Source: an uncultured Lachnospiraceae bacterium
GTDB lineage: Bacteria > Bacillota > Clostridia > Lachnospirales > Lachnospiraceae
Direction of reading: 5' to 3'
DNA length: 64,000 nt
NCBI GenBank assembly: GCA_947629865.1
Contig: CANRFJ010000003.1
Span: 1 to 64,000, forward strand
Numbering within the stretch: the stretch's first letter is position 1; the number at the start of each line of letters is the position of its first letter. Made by a program: the position numbers and the translations under genes. Shown here piece by piece: positions 37,836-47,900 of this stretch. The notes below the pieces were generated by a model, which did no database searches, was not told where the DNA came from, and saw only the letters and a program-made list of their open reading frames with translations.

Positions 37836-38543
37836 TCAGACGGATATATCCATCTGACCGCCCAGGCCCTGTCCGCGCGCCACCGCATCTGCCAAAGCCT
37901 CTCCTGCTGAGGCATTGCCGGTTTTTCTCTGGAGTTCTGTCACGCTCTCTGCCTCCACAAAAAACTTCTCTCGGACTTTTTCCGCTTCCTCCGCCTTTTT
38001 GGCCCTCCCTTCGGCCAGCCTCTCAGCGTCTTCTTTCTTTCTTAATGCCTTTGCCTCTCTTGCTTCCTCCTTTTTCTTCTGCGCACGCTTTTCCTTCAGT
38101 TGTTTCTGCACCTTTTCCCTGTAAACCGTCCCCGGATTCTCTCTCGGCTCCTTATCGCCGCCAATCGCCCACCAGGTCACGCTCCCGTCCTCGTGGATCT
38201 GCATACCGGTTCCGTACAGAATCATGTTGTGACTATCGCAGTATTCCTGCATATGTCGGGAATTTTCCGGTTCCTCCGATATGAGTTTTTCATATTTGGC
38301 CGCATATGCCTCATCTGACGCCATCTTTTCCGCAATATTTCTCGGAATATATACATTGCCGCCCTTGCCCGCACCCCACATATAATCCTCGAAGCCGCTG
38401 TCATTCCCCACGGTGATGTGCACGCCGTATTTCTGCTCCAGGCCGCGGAGATATTCGTCCGTCGTCTGTCCGGCAGAAGCGGTACCGGCCGTGCCTTGGA
38501 CTCCGCCCGCGTAATAGCTATTGTTTACCTGATTGATCTCCAT
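37836..38543 (-). CDS. DUF6033-like protein
   Basis: MEINQVNNSYYAGG start; PRNIAEKMASDEAYAAKYEKLI core; K/E/A-rich tail. Confidence 0.65.
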   Translation of the reverse strand: MEINQVNNSYYAGGVQGTAGTASAGQTTDEYLRGLEQKYGVHITVGNDSGFEDYMWGAGKGGNVYIPRNIAEKMASDEAYAAKYEKLISEEPENSRHMQEYCDSHNMILYGTGMQIHEDGSVTWWAIGGDKEPRENPGTVYREKVQKQLKEKRAQKKKEEAREAKALRKKEDAERLAEGRAKKAEEAEKVREKFFVEAESVTELQRKTGNASAGEALADAVARGQGLGGQMDISV

Positions 38544-38618
38544 TGTTCCTCCATTCTGCCGCTTCAGCGGCCGTTTCACAGTGGGAAATTTGTGCGTCGG
38601 CACAAATTCCGGATCTGA
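38544..38618 (-). repeat. Leader hairpin element, copy A (upstream of DUF6033-like gene)
   Basis: Minus: GGAATTTGTGCCGACGCACAAATTTCC-cactgtgaaacg-GCCGCTGAAGCGGC-AGAATGGAGGAACA-ATG; about 80% like copy B. Confidence 0.85.
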
Positions 38619-38636
38619 CATTAAACTCTACTGTAT

Positions 38637-39416
38637 TCAGCCCTGCATACTCATCTGCATGAGCAGATCGAGAAGCTGACTCGTCTGGTACGACGTATTT
38701 ATCACCGGCAGATGGCGCTCTGGAAGCCAGATTTCTTCCCCTGCAATCCGATGCCTCTGCTCTATGCTGCGGTAAAACATCTCTGTCGAGTACATCTTTG
38801 CCAGCATTTTTTCATTTTTCTTTTTTCGCTCCAGCCATCTCTCATACAGTTCGTCCATGTACTTCTTGTGCCGCATACGCCTCTCCCAGAACCCGTCCTT
38901 TGCCTTCTCGTCAAACAGGCTCTCTGCCCGGCCGTTCTGGTATCCCCTGTACCAGCCCTCTCCCCGGTATTCCTCCTTCGTGGCGCCGAAAAAATGCACG
39001 GAAAAGGAACCGCCGCACATGGTGGCGAAGGGATCATGAAACTGAAAATTGGCGCGCAGTGTATCCAGCACCCATTTCTGATATTCCGGATCCTGCTGCA
39101 TGGCCCGAAAGCCCTCGTCCGTAATGTGTACGGAAATCGAACTTAACCGCTGGGACGGATCAAGAGGCATCTGACTGATTTTATTTCGTATATACTGTTT
39201 GTACTGCTCAAGTGTCATCTCTTTCGTTGGGACGTCCATAATCCTGACTCCCCCCATCTTAATCCTCTCCGCTTCCCTTACCCTCTGATAAACGGCCGAA
39301 AATGGCGTTCCCCTCTCCGGGCCGGCGTCGATGCTCCGTGCGATATTGCCCTGTAGAAACTGTCCGCACATCTTCGTCATAAAGTCGACCTGAATAGAGT
39401 TGTCATTCTGATACAT
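38637..39416 (-). CDS. hypothetical protein, distant relative of the DUF6033-like set
   Basis: TDEGFRAMQQDPEYQKWVLDTLRANF core aligns with neighbours; basic tail. Confidence 0.5.
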   Translation of the reverse strand: MYQNDNSIQVDFMTKMCGQFLQGNIARSIDAGPERGTPFSAVYQRVREAERIKMGGVRIMDVPTKEMTLEQYKQYIRNKISQMPLDPSQRLSSISVHITDEGFRAMQQDPEYQKWVLDTLRANFQFHDPFATMCGGSFSVHFFGATKEEYRGEGWYRGYQNGRAESLFDEKAKDGFWERRMRHKKYMDELYERWLERKKKNEKMLAKMYSTEMFYRSIEQRHRIAGEEIWLPERHLPVINTSYQTSQLLDLLMQMSMQG

Positions 39417-39418
39417 CG

Positions 39419-40906
39419 CTACTGCCTCCTCTCTCTCTGTACCGTCTGCGCAGCGGGCGGCGGCACATTCTTCATCATCACTGTCAGGACAAATATATGT
39501 CCCGAACCGCCGTCGGTCTGTGAGACCGTCCAGTCCACTGCTCCCTGGTATTTTTCCACTGCCCTCTTTATATTGAGCAGCCCGATTCCATGGATTTCCT
39601 TATCCTCCTTATCCGTCTCCGGAAATTCTCCCTGTCTGTTCCTCCGGAGCCTGCCGTCAAAGCTGTTTGAGATCTCAATAAAAAACATTTTCCCGCGAAC
39701 AAGAGAGGAAATCTGCAGGCGGGGCGTCTCTCCTCCCTTCAGCCTGGCGCAGGCTTCTATTGCATTATCCAGCGCATTGCAGAGTATGATTCCTATATCG
39801 TAATTCCGGATTTGCAGGTTGTCCGGAATAAGCAGTCCCTCCGCTTCAAACTGAATATCCGGCGCTGCCTGCAGCGCCTCGTGGTACTTCATATTCAGTA
39901 TGGCGTCCGCCACGGAATTGCCGGTGGAAAAACGCAGTTCCAGACGGTTTATCGTCTGATTCAGACTGGACAGGTAATTTTCCAGCTCCTGTCCGGCCCG
40001 CCCTTCTCCGCACGCCGTCTCGCCCATCAGCTGCCGGATAACGGCCAACTGATTTTTCATGTCGTGCCTCATTCCGCGCAGCCCCTCGTACACCCGATCC
40101 ATCTCACGAATGTTTTCCTCCATGCTGCGCATCTGTTTTTCCAGGACAATCCGGCTGCTCTTTTCCCGCTGCAGGGCAATCATATCCTGAAACAATTTTA
40201 TCCCGTACACAATGGCTGACAGATTCAGTATCAGGATAGCCGGAACCATAATAAACATTCTCGGATAGCGGTCATACAATGTTCTGGGGATATTCCCCTC
40301 CATAGCAATCATTAACATACGCAAAAGAAGACATGTCAGCAGGCTCACCGCCCCCGGCGCCAGCAGAAACAGCATCTCTGTCCGGCGAACCGGATATTCC
40401 TTCTCGCGGTATTGCCGCACGATCTTCTTCAGCATAAATTGCAAAAGCAGGGCAAAGCCCGCGCACGTCAGCGACTGCAGACCTATTACAATGGCATAGA
40501 GCAACAGGGAAAATGTATCCGTCGAGGTGATGATTCCCTGTCCGAAGCACCAGTTGATCAACTCTATCATGGGGCCGCCCAGTTCCAGCGTCATGGCGGC
40601 GAGAATCATGCAGCTCTCCTCTATGGCAAGAAAACTCACCGCCAGAAACAGCTTCATGCCCCGACTCCCCTCATAGAGGAACTGAGTAGCGGCAATCAGA
40701 ACGGCTATGGCAATCAGGTTCTTTTCCTGTGTCACAGTGCTGGCATAATCGGAGCGCCACCAGAGCGACATGGCGAGCTTCATGACACACCAGACCGCCA
40801 TAATCTGATAGCGCCCCGCCGGGTGCGGAAACCATCTCGTCTTCAGAAACGCCCCGTAAAACCGCTGGAGGCAATACCCCTGGAAAAATATCAGAAATAC
40901 TTCCAT
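39419..40906 (-). CDS. sensor histidine kinase, GHKL/AgrC-like
   Basis: Multi-TM N-term, YEGLRGMRHDMKNQLAVIRQL, GIILCNALDNAIEACARL, HGIGLLNIKRAVEKYQG. Confidence 0.92.
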   Translation of the reverse strand: MEVFLIFFQGYCLQRFYGAFLKTRWFPHPAGRYQIMAVWCVMKLAMSLWWRSDYASTVTQEKNLIAIAVLIAATQFLYEGSRGMKLFLAVSFLAIEESCMILAAMTLELGGPMIELINWCFGQGIITSTDTFSLLLYAIVIGLQSLTCAGFALLLQFMLKKIVRQYREKEYPVRRTEMLFLLAPGAVSLLTCLLLRMLMIAMEGNIPRTLYDRYPRMFIMVPAILILNLSAIVYGIKLFQDMIALQREKSSRIVLEKQMRSMEENIREMDRVYEGLRGMRHDMKNQLAVIRQLMGETACGEGRAGQELENYLSSLNQTINRLELRFSTGNSVADAILNMKYHEALQAAPDIQFEAEGLLIPDNLQIRNYDIGIILCNALDNAIEACARLKGGETPRLQISSLVRGKMFFIEISNSFDGRLRRNRQGEFPETDKEDKEIHGIGLLNIKRAVEKYQGAVDWTVSQTDGGSGHIFVLTVMMKNVPPPAAQTVQRERRQ

Positions 40907-40922
40907 CACATGAGCAAACAGG

Positions 40923-41633
40923 TCATACACCCAAAATTCCTCCCTTGCGCAGATAGTGCATATATGTCCTGACAAAATCCGGATATTTCTCCTTTGACAG
41001 GTATACCCTTTCCCCCGTATTCATCTGGATAGAATCGGAGGCGTACTCCGCAATGTGAGCCATATTTACCAGGTATCCCCTGTGGCATCGGTAAAAGTCC
41101 TCCCCCAGCTGGCGCTCCATCTCGCTCATAGTCGCATACAGCGTAAGCGTCTCCCTGACCGTATGGATTTCCACTTTCCTCCTCTGACATTCGATGAAAC
41201 AGATATCCGCGACCGGTATGGTCACATGACGGTTCCTCGTCCGGATAAACAGTTGCCGCCCGCGCTGTCCCCGCCCTCTCTCCACATCGTTCAGCGCCTG
41301 CCGCAGAACTCCGGCAAGCTTTTCTTCCTCAACCGGTTTCAGTAGATAGTGAAAGGCCGACACATCAAAGGCGTCAAAGACATATTCCTTTATTGCCGTA
41401 ATAAAAATCAGCACCGCGTCGCGGTTTTTCTCCCTCCAGATGCGCGCCGCCTCTATTCCGTTCATTCCCTCCATCTGGATATCCAGAAAGAGTATATCAA
41501 AGGAATCGTCCGCAGATAGTAACTCCTCTCCGGAGTTATACAATTCCACCACTGCTTCCGGACACTGCCGGAGAATGAGAGCCTTTATGTGCTCCCGTAC
41601 CAGTGGCTCGTCATCGCATACAGCTATATTCAT
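40923..41633 (-). CDS. LytTR family response regulator
   Basis: NIAVCDDEPLVREHIK, ILFLDIQMEGMNGIEAAR, LytTR C-term FYRCHRGYLVNMAHI. Confidence 0.95.
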   Translation of the reverse strand: MNIAVCDDEPLVREHIKALILRQCPEAVVELYNSGEELLSADDSFDILFLDIQMEGMNGIEAARIWREKNRDAVLIFITAIKEYVFDAFDVSAFHYLLKPVEEEKLAGVLRQALNDVERGRGQRGRQLFIRTRNRHVTIPVADICFIECQRRKVEIHTVRETLTLYATMSEMERQLGEDFYRCHRGYLVNMAHIAEYASDSIQMNTGERVYLSKEKYPDFVRTYMHYLRKGGILGV

Positions 41634-41726
41634 GTAGACTCCTCCTGTTGTTTATATCGGAAGAAAAAAGACTTTCCGCTGTGAAATGTCACGAAAAGTC
41701 TTTGAAATGTAATGAAACCTAATCTC

Positions 41727-43055
41727 TTACCGCCATCTGCCCTTCCATATCCTTTTTGCATTTTTCCCGTCCAAATCCATACAATATAAATCATGGGTGT
41801 AGCAGTCCGGACTCATATATCCCTCGTCATCGTCATTGTATTCAGCCCACTTTCTGTCGTTGTACCAGTCCCTGGAATACACTTTAATATACAGCTTTTC
41901 CTCCGTGCAATCGACTCCCGCCGATTTGAAACTGCTGATAATAACGTCCTTTTGGGTCTTTTTGGTGATTCTGTGTACCCTTTTCTTTTTATCTACATAG
42001 AAGATGTACTTTTTATTATGCGCACAGTTAAAAATGCCCCTCTTTGATTTTTCAGCCTTTTTAAACGCCTTTATCATCTTGCCGCCGACACGGGGAATCA
42101 GATAGTCCTGGCAATAGATGTAATCCTCGTCTATCTCCAGAGAAATTCCACCGCCCTCACACGGTGTTCCCTTTTCGTTCAGATAGGGGATTTTTCGCCG
42201 ATACTGCAGGATCTCCTGCTCCTCCCCTGTGTCCAGATCATAGGAAAACAGGGTGATTTTTTTGCCGCCCGCGGATGCCGCCCCATAATAGATTTTCCCA
42301 TCTATATAGGTAAGATACGGCTTTGCCTTAACAGCCGACGGCGACAGGGTAATATACTTCGCCCGCTCTGTTCCGGTCGGCCCATATACGCTCAAATCCT
42401 CCGGCCGTTTCAGATATATATTGGGCTCCCAATAGACGGTGTCCCTGTATACATTGGCGGATGTTGTGGAAAAAATGTCTGAATGGGCCTTATGTGTCTT
42501 GCTTATATCACAGATGACCTTCACTCTATGATTCTCCATGTCAACCCTTGCCAGTTTTTCCTCTCCAAAATCCTCGTATACAACATAAAAATATTCTCCG
42601 CATTTTACAAATCCCTCAACATAAGGATAATCATACGAATCTCCCTCCTGTTCAAGCAGTTCGAAACTGCCTTCTATTTCTCCGTTATCCCGGTAAACCG
42701 TATATCCCTTTTTCGTATACCGCAGGTAATAGTAGTGTCCATCCTCCACCTGGGAGTAATCGGTAATCCAGTAGGTATCCTGAAAGCGGACGCCGGCATC
42801 TTTTAAATCTATATTTCCCAGCCGCAGCTTCCGACTCTTACCCGTCTCATCAATCACCGTTTTTACCTCTGCGCTTTCCTCCGGTTCCCCGCTGTCAGAA
42901 ACTGCCGCTGCCGCACCGCTGACTGATGCGCCGCCGGCCGTCGCAGCCGCCCCCACTCCGGCTGCTCCGTCTGTGTTTTCTCTCTCGGAACTCCCGCTGC
43001 AGGCGCACAATGTCATAGCACAGATAACCGTCAGGACAAGCGCAGGCCCCTTTTT
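41727..43055 (-). CDS. lipoprotein with repeated beta-type (DUF5050-like) domain
   Basis: Lipobox LCACSGSS; repeated YYxxY/YIYCQDY segments. Confidence 0.65.
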   Translation of the reverse strand, partial: KKGPALVLTVICAMTLCACSGSSERENTDGAAGVGAAATAGGASVSGAAAAVSDSGEPEESAEVKTVIDETGKSRKLRLGNIDLKDAGVRFQDTYWITDYSQVEDGHYYYLRYTKKGYTVYRDNGEIEGSFELLEQEGDSYDYPYVEGFVKCGEYFYVVYEDFGEEKLARVDMENHRVKVICDISKTHKAHSDIFSTTSANVYRDTVYWEPNIYLKRPEDLSVYGPTGTERAKYITLSPSAVKAKPYLTYIDGKIYYGAASAGGKKITLFSYDLDTGEEQEILQYRRKIPYLNEKGTPCEGGGISLEIDEDYIYCQDYLIPRVGGKMIKAFKKAEKSKRGIFNCAHNKKYIFYVDKKKRVHRITKKTQKDVIISSFKSAGVDCTEEKLYIKVYSRDWYNDRKWAEYNDDDEGYMSPDCYTHDLYCMDLDGKNAKRIWKGRWR

Positions 43056-43090
43056 CATGACTCTCTCCCATCTCCTCATGAAACTCCTCC

Positions 43091-43561
43091 TCACAATATT
43101 TTTTCCATACCGATCTTCTGCGGCGTCAGTCCGCATTTTTCATAGAAATGCATTGCCGGCTCATTGCATGTCCACACATTGAGTGTCACATTATAGCAGC
43201 CGTTTTCTCTGGCAAAATCAAGTACCGCCTCGTAGATGTTCCGGCCGATCCCCTGCCCGCGCCGCTTCTCGTCCACGCACAAATCGTCGAGATACAGCGT
43301 CCGTATATCCGTCAATATATTGTCTTCCTTCTTCTGGTGGAACTGGCAGAAAGCATAGCCGTCCACTGTATCCTCCCCGTTTACTGCTACCAGAATGGGC
43401 GTCTGCGGATTATGGATCATCTGCTGCAGTTCCTTCTTTGTGTACTTTGTGCAGTCCGCCTTAAATAAATCCGGTCGGCCCCGATGGTGTACCATCAGTA
43501 CCTGGCTCAACAGTTCCATGATTCTTTCTGCATCTTTTTCCTCTGCACGTCGAATTGTCAT
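43091..43561 (-). CDS. GNAT family N-acetyltransferase
   Basis: LYLDDLCVDEKRRGQGIGRNIYEAVLDFARENG, AMHFYEKCGL. Confidence 0.95.
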   Translation of the reverse strand: MTIRRAEEKDAERIMELLSQVLMVHHRGRPDLFKADCTKYTKKELQQMIHNPQTPILVAVNGEDTVDGYAFCQFHQKKEDNILTDIRTLYLDDLCVDEKRRGQGIGRNIYEAVLDFARENGCYNVTLNVWTCNEPAMHFYEKCGLTPQKIGMEKIL

Positions 43562-43714
43562 ATCTTCTGATTTCTCCCTTCTTTCATATATTTCTTTTCC
43601 ATTATACACAGGAATCCCTCCCTCTTACAAGTGTTTTGCATGAAAAAGAGGCGTATATTTCTTCTCTGTTTTTCATAGAGTATAGCATATTTGCTCTCAA
43701 AATGGAGGATTTTT

Positions 43715-45568
43715 ATGTGCAGTATTTCCGGTTTTTTTAACCCTTCTGCCTCATTCGACGGACAAAGGGATTATTTTCTGCATATTCTTGACGACATGAA
43801 ATCGTCCATGGCACACCGCGGCCCGGACGATAACGGCAAACTGCTGACAAAGCACTGCGGGCTTGCCCATACCCGCCTGTCCATCATTGATTTGGAAAAC
43901 GGGCGCCAGCCCATGACAAAATCCATAGACGGCTATTCCTATCACATTGTATACAACGGGGAGATTTACAATCTGGATACGCTGAGGCGCCGCCTCACCC
44001 GCCATGGGGTAGAGCCGGAGACCACCTCGGACACCGAGGTGCTTCTGCTGTCCTTCCTCACCTTCGGCGCCGATTTTATCCGTGACGTAGACGGGATTTT
44101 TGCCTTTGCGATTTATGACGAGCGCCACCGGAGCCTCACCCTGTTTCGCGATGCCTTCGGCGTCAAGCCCCTCTTTTACACCGTACATGAGGGGACTTTT
44201 ATTTTCTCCTCAGAGCCAAAGGGGTGCTTTTGCTTTCCCGGCGTCACAGCGGCCCTTGACAAAAACGGCCTGAATGAGATTCTCTCCCTTGGCCCGGCGC
44301 GCACTCCCGGCTCCGGCGTATTCAGGGGCTTTCACGAACTTCTGCCCGGCACCTGCATGACCTGCAGCCGCCACGGTATGTCCACGGTGCAGTTCTTCCG
44401 TCTGGAAAGCCGCCCTCACTTTGACTCCTACGAGGAGACGGTGGAGAAAACCTCCTTTCTCATTCAGGACGCTATCCGCCGCCAGATGATATCGGATGTG
44501 CCGGTGTGCACGTTTCTCTCCGGCGGCGTGGATTCCAGCGTGGTATCGGCTGTGTGCGCCGCTGAACTGCGCAGGAAGGGAGATACGCTCACCACCTATT
44601 CTTTTGATTTTACAGAGAATGACAAATACTTTAAGGCCAACCGCTTCCAGCCCTCTCAGGATCGCCCCTATGTGGAAAAGATGGCGGCTTTCCTCCATTC
44701 AGACCACCATTATCTGGAGTGCGGCAATACCGTCCAGGCAGACCTTCTGACTGACTCGGTAGACGCCCACGACCTCCCCTGTATGGTGGATATTGATTCC
44801 TCCCTTCTGTATTTCTGCGGGGAGGTCAGCCGGACGCACAAGGTAGTTCTCACCGGCGAGTGCGCCGACGAGGTGTTCGGCGGATATCCCTGGTTCCACA
44901 GAGAGGATATGCTCTCCTCCGGTACGTTTCCCTGGACGCCGTCCCTGGAGCCCCGTCGGGCGCTTTTGACTCCGGAACTCGCGGAGTGCCTGGAGATGGA
45001 GGATTATGTAAAGAACACCTATCACAGGGCAGTGAGCGAGATCCATGTGCTGCCGGAGGAAAATGAGGTTGAGACGAACCGCCGCCGCGTGGGATATTTG
45101 AATATCCGCTTTTTCATGCAAACCCTTCTGAACCGCATGGATCGCACCAGTATGCACTCCGGTCTGGAGGCAAGGGTTCCCTTTGCCGACCGCGCCCTGG
45201 TGGATTATGTGTTTAATATTCCATGGGAGATGAAGGCGAGGGGAGGGGTTGTCAAAAATATCCTGCGCCAGGCCTCCCGCTCCCTTTTGCCGGAGGAGAT
45301 TCTGTTCCGCAAAAAGAGCCCCTATCCCAAGACCTATAATCCCTATTATGAGACTCTGCTGGCCGGACGTCTGCGGGAGGCCCTCGCGGATGCCGTCTGT
45401 CCGGTTCGGGAGCTTCTCAACCCGATTGCCCTGAAACAGTTTCTCGACAATCCAAAGGACTACGGTTCCCCCTGGTACGGACAGCTGATGGCGGGGCCGC
45501 AGATGATCGCCTATCTCCTACAGTTGAATTATTTTCTCAAAAAATACAGGGTGTCAATCACACTTTAG
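43715..45568 (+). CDS. asnB: asparagine synthase (glutamine-hydrolysing)
   Basis: MCSISGFF catalytic Cys2, MAHRGPDDNG, FLSGGVDSSVVSAVCA. Confidence 0.96.
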   Translation: MCSISGFFNPSASFDGQRDYFLHILDDMKSSMAHRGPDDNGKLLTKHCGLAHTRLSIIDLENGRQPMTKSIDGYSYHIVYNGEIYNLDTLRRRLTRHGVEPETTSDTEVLLLSFLTFGADFIRDVDGIFAFAIYDERHRSLTLFRDAFGVKPLFYTVHEGTFIFSSEPKGCFCFPGVTAALDKNGLNEILSLGPARTPGSGVFRGFHELLPGTCMTCSRHGMSTVQFFRLESRPHFDSYEETVEKTSFLIQDAIRRQMISDVPVCTFLSGGVDSSVVSAVCAAELRRKGDTLTTYSFDFTENDKYFKANRFQPSQDRPYVEKMAAFLHSDHHYLECGNTVQADLLTDSVDAHDLPCMVDIDSSLLYFCGEVSRTHKVVLTGECADEVFGGYPWFHREDMLSSGTFPWTPSLEPRRALLTPELAECLEMEDYVKNTYHRAVSEIHVLPEENEVETNRRRVGYLNIRFFMQTLLNRMDRTSMHSGLEARVPFADRALVDYVFNIPWEMKARGGVVKNILRQASRSLLPEEILFRKKSPYPKTYNPYYETLLAGRLREALADAVCPVRELLNPIALKQFLDNPKDYGSPWYGQLMAGPQMIAYLLQLNYFLKKYRVSITL

Positions 45569-45588
45569 AAGCCGTGCGGCGACGCGGC

Positions 45589-45622
45589 AAAAGCCCCGAA
45601 CCAGTTGGTTTACGGGGCTTTT
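45589..45622. terminator. bidirectional terminator between asnB and dpaB
   Basis: AAAAGCCCCG-loop-CGGGGCTTTT. Confidence 0.9.
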
Positions 45623-45631
45623 ATCTGCATT

Positions 45632-46246
45632 TTATTCTTTTTTCTCCCCGCCTCCCTGCCGTGGGGACTGCAAAACCGGCTGGATCTGTCTGCCCCTCAG
45701 GGCCTCCTCTACTGTCTCAGGGAGTTTTTCCAGACAGGCCGTCATGGAGCGCGGCTTCGCCCTGCAGTCGTCCTGCCCAAAGGGAACAAAATAAATGTGC
45801 TTTGTATTCATCAATTCCCCGATATTTTTCAGATTGGCCCCCAGGGCGTCGTTGGTGGAAATGGAAACCACTACGGGCTTTTCATTCCGCAGATGAGCCT
45901 TGGCCGCCATCAGAACCGGAGAATCCGTGATTCCGGCGCACAACTTTGCCATTGTATTGCCGGTGCAGGGAGCGATGACCAGCACATCGAGGAGAGATTT
46001 CGGCCCGATGGGTTCTGCTTCCTGCAGCGTAAATATCCCGCGCTCACCGGTTATCTCCTGTATTTCTATAATAAAATCCCTGGCATTTCCAAATCGGCTG
46101 TTGATTGTCTGGGCCTGATTGGAGAAAATCGGAATCACCCGGTTATTTTCTTCCACCAGCCGTCTCACCACGCCCTTTACCTTCTCATATGTGCAAAATG
46201 AACCGGTGATGGCAAAGCCCACCGTTCTCTGTTCATTTTCGCCCAT
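45632..46246 (-). CDS. dpaB: dipicolinate synthase subunit B
   Basis: VGFAITGSFCTYEKV, flavoprotein motif LDVLVIAPCTGNTMAKL. Confidence 0.93.
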   Translation of the reverse strand: MGENEQRTVGFAITGSFCTYEKVKGVVRRLVEENNRVIPIFSNQAQTINSRFGNARDFIIEIQEITGERGIFTLQEAEPIGPKSLLDVLVIAPCTGNTMAKLCAGITDSPVLMAAKAHLRNEKPVVVSISTNDALGANLKNIGELMNTKHIYFVPFGQDDCRAKPRSMTACLEKLPETVEEALRGRQIQPVLQSPRQGGGEKKE

Positions 46247-47030
46247 TCCGCTGCTCTCCTCCCAGAATTGTTTGTTCTATTACTTCCAATAATATTTTCG
46301 CAGCGGATTTTGGTGCATATTTACCGGGCAGTCCCGGACATAATTTTGCATGGGTTCCCTTTTTTCGACAATATTCAAAATCCACGCCGCCCGGCTTTGA
46401 GGCGATGTCAATAATGACGGCCTCCGGTGACAGCCGCTCTAAGAACGACGCGGTCAGGACGGGCGCCGGTACGGTATTAAATATAAAATCATACTCGGAC
46501 AGTCCGTGGGGCTCCTCAAAGGACATGGCGAGACACCCCATGGCCTGGGCGCGGGCGCGTCTCTCCGCACTCCGCTCCATGACAGACACACGGGCCTTCA
46601 GGGACACAAGTTTATCTGCCAGCACTTCGCCGCAGCGGCCGTACCCGACGACCAGGCTCCGGCTTCCGTGGATACTCACAACACCGGCCTGCAGAGCCTC
46701 TGCAATCGCTCCCTCCGCTGTGGCGACGGCATTCCGGCTGGCGATCTCCTCCGACTGCATATAATCCACAAATCGGATTCCCCGACCGCAACATTCGTCC
46801 ATCATCCTTTCCGGAAAACGGCAGCCATAGACCGTCTGCCCCTTTTGCAGTTTTTCGTGGTTTGCCCTCATATATTCTGCTGTCTGAGGAACCGGAAGGA
46901 GCACTGCGTCGTGATAGCCCGGCTGATACTCCTGCGCCGTCATCACCTCGTGTCCCCTCTCCTTCAGAAGCTCCGCCAGATACTGCTGCCTGGCCTCTGA
47001 GCCCAGCACAAGAAAATGGTACCGATTCAT
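46233..47030 (-). CDS. dpaA: dipicolinate synthase subunit A
   Basis: Overlaps dpaB; IHGSRSLVVGYGRCGEVLADKL; DIASKPGGVDFEYC. Confidence 0.93.
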   Translation of the reverse strand: MNRYHFLVLGSEARQQYLAELLKERGHEVMTAQEYQPGYHDAVLLPVPQTAEYMRANHEKLQKGQTVYGCRFPERMMDECCGRGIRFVDYMQSEEIASRNAVATAEGAIAEALQAGVVSIHGSRSLVVGYGRCGEVLADKLVSLKARVSVMERSAERRARAQAMGCLAMSFEEPHGLSEYDFIFNTVPAPVLTASFLERLSPEAVIIDIASKPGGVDFEYCRKKGTHAKLCPGLPGKYAPKSAAKILLEVIEQTILGGEQRNGRK

Positions 47031-47100
47031 TTTTACCTCCATTTCTGTCAGGAACAGAAATTCCTCCTTTGACAGACTCCCTGCCCTGACAGATTTTCCC
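47031..47100 (-). promoter_or_regulatory. dpaA leader with mutually exclusive hairpins at the SD
   Basis: Minus: TCTGTCAGG...TTTCTGTTCCTGACAGAAATGGAGG; CCTGACAGA pairs with upstream TCTGTCAGG (9 bp) or locally via TTTCTGT/ACAGAAA. Confidence 0.45.
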
Positions 47101-47141
47101 GATACTTCATTTTATGCCAGAGCCGCCTTTTTGACTCCCTC

Positions 47142-47900
47142 TCATTCCTCCGAGAGCTCCAGCTCCACCGGACAGTGATCGGAGCCCGTGACCTGCGTGT
47201 GGATAGCGGCGCCCCTCATGCGGCTTACCATGTTTTCCGATACGAGGAAATAGTCGATGCGCCAGCCCGCATTTCTCTCACGGGCCCTGAAGCGGTACGA
47301 CCACCAGCTGTAGACGCCCTCGGTGTCCGGGTAAAAGGTGCGGTAACTGTCCACAAAGCCGCTGGCCAGAAGCTCTGTCATTTTCCCCCGTTCCTCGTCC
47401 GTAAACCCGGCATTTCTCCGATTGTTTTTCGGGTTTTTCAGGTCAATCTCCCGGTGAGCCACGTTGAGATCCCCGCAGACTACCACGCCCTTTTTCGCCG
47501 CCAGTCCTGTCAGGTACCCACGGAAGGCGTCCTCCCACTCCAGCCGGTAGGGAAGACGCCGCAACTCATTCTGGGAATTGGGCGTATATACCGTCACCAG
47601 ATAGAAATCGTCATATTCCAGCGTAATGACGCGCCCCTCCTTATCATGCTCCGCAATGCCGAGTCCGTAAGAGACCGACAGCGGCTCCTCTCTGGTAAAG
47701 ACGGCCGTGCCGGAATACCCCTTTTTCTCAGCGTAATTCCAGTACTGGTGATATTCGGGCAGCGCCAGTTCCAGCTGCCCCTCCTGCAATTTTGTCTCCT
47801 GTATACAGAATATGTCGGCGTCGATTTCCTGAAAAAAATCCAGAAAATTTTTCCCGACGCAGGCGCGCAGTCCGTTTACATTCCATGAAATCAGTTTCAT
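47142..47900 (-). CDS. xth: exodeoxyribonuclease III
   Basis: MKLISWNVNGLRA, DIFCIQETKLQ, GDLNVAHREIDLKNPKNNRRNAGFTDEER, SDHCPVELEL. Confidence 0.96.
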   Translation of the reverse strand: MKLISWNVNGLRACVGKNFLDFFQEIDADIFCIQETKLQEGQLELALPEYHQYWNYAEKKGYSGTAVFTREEPLSVSYGLGIAEHDKEGRVITLEYDDFYLVTVYTPNSQNELRRLPYRLEWEDAFRGYLTGLAAKKGVVVCGDLNVAHREIDLKNPKNNRRNAGFTDEERGKMTELLASGFVDSYRTFYPDTEGVYSWWSYRFRARERNAGWRIDYFLVSENMVSRMRGAAIHTQVTGSDHCPVELELSEE

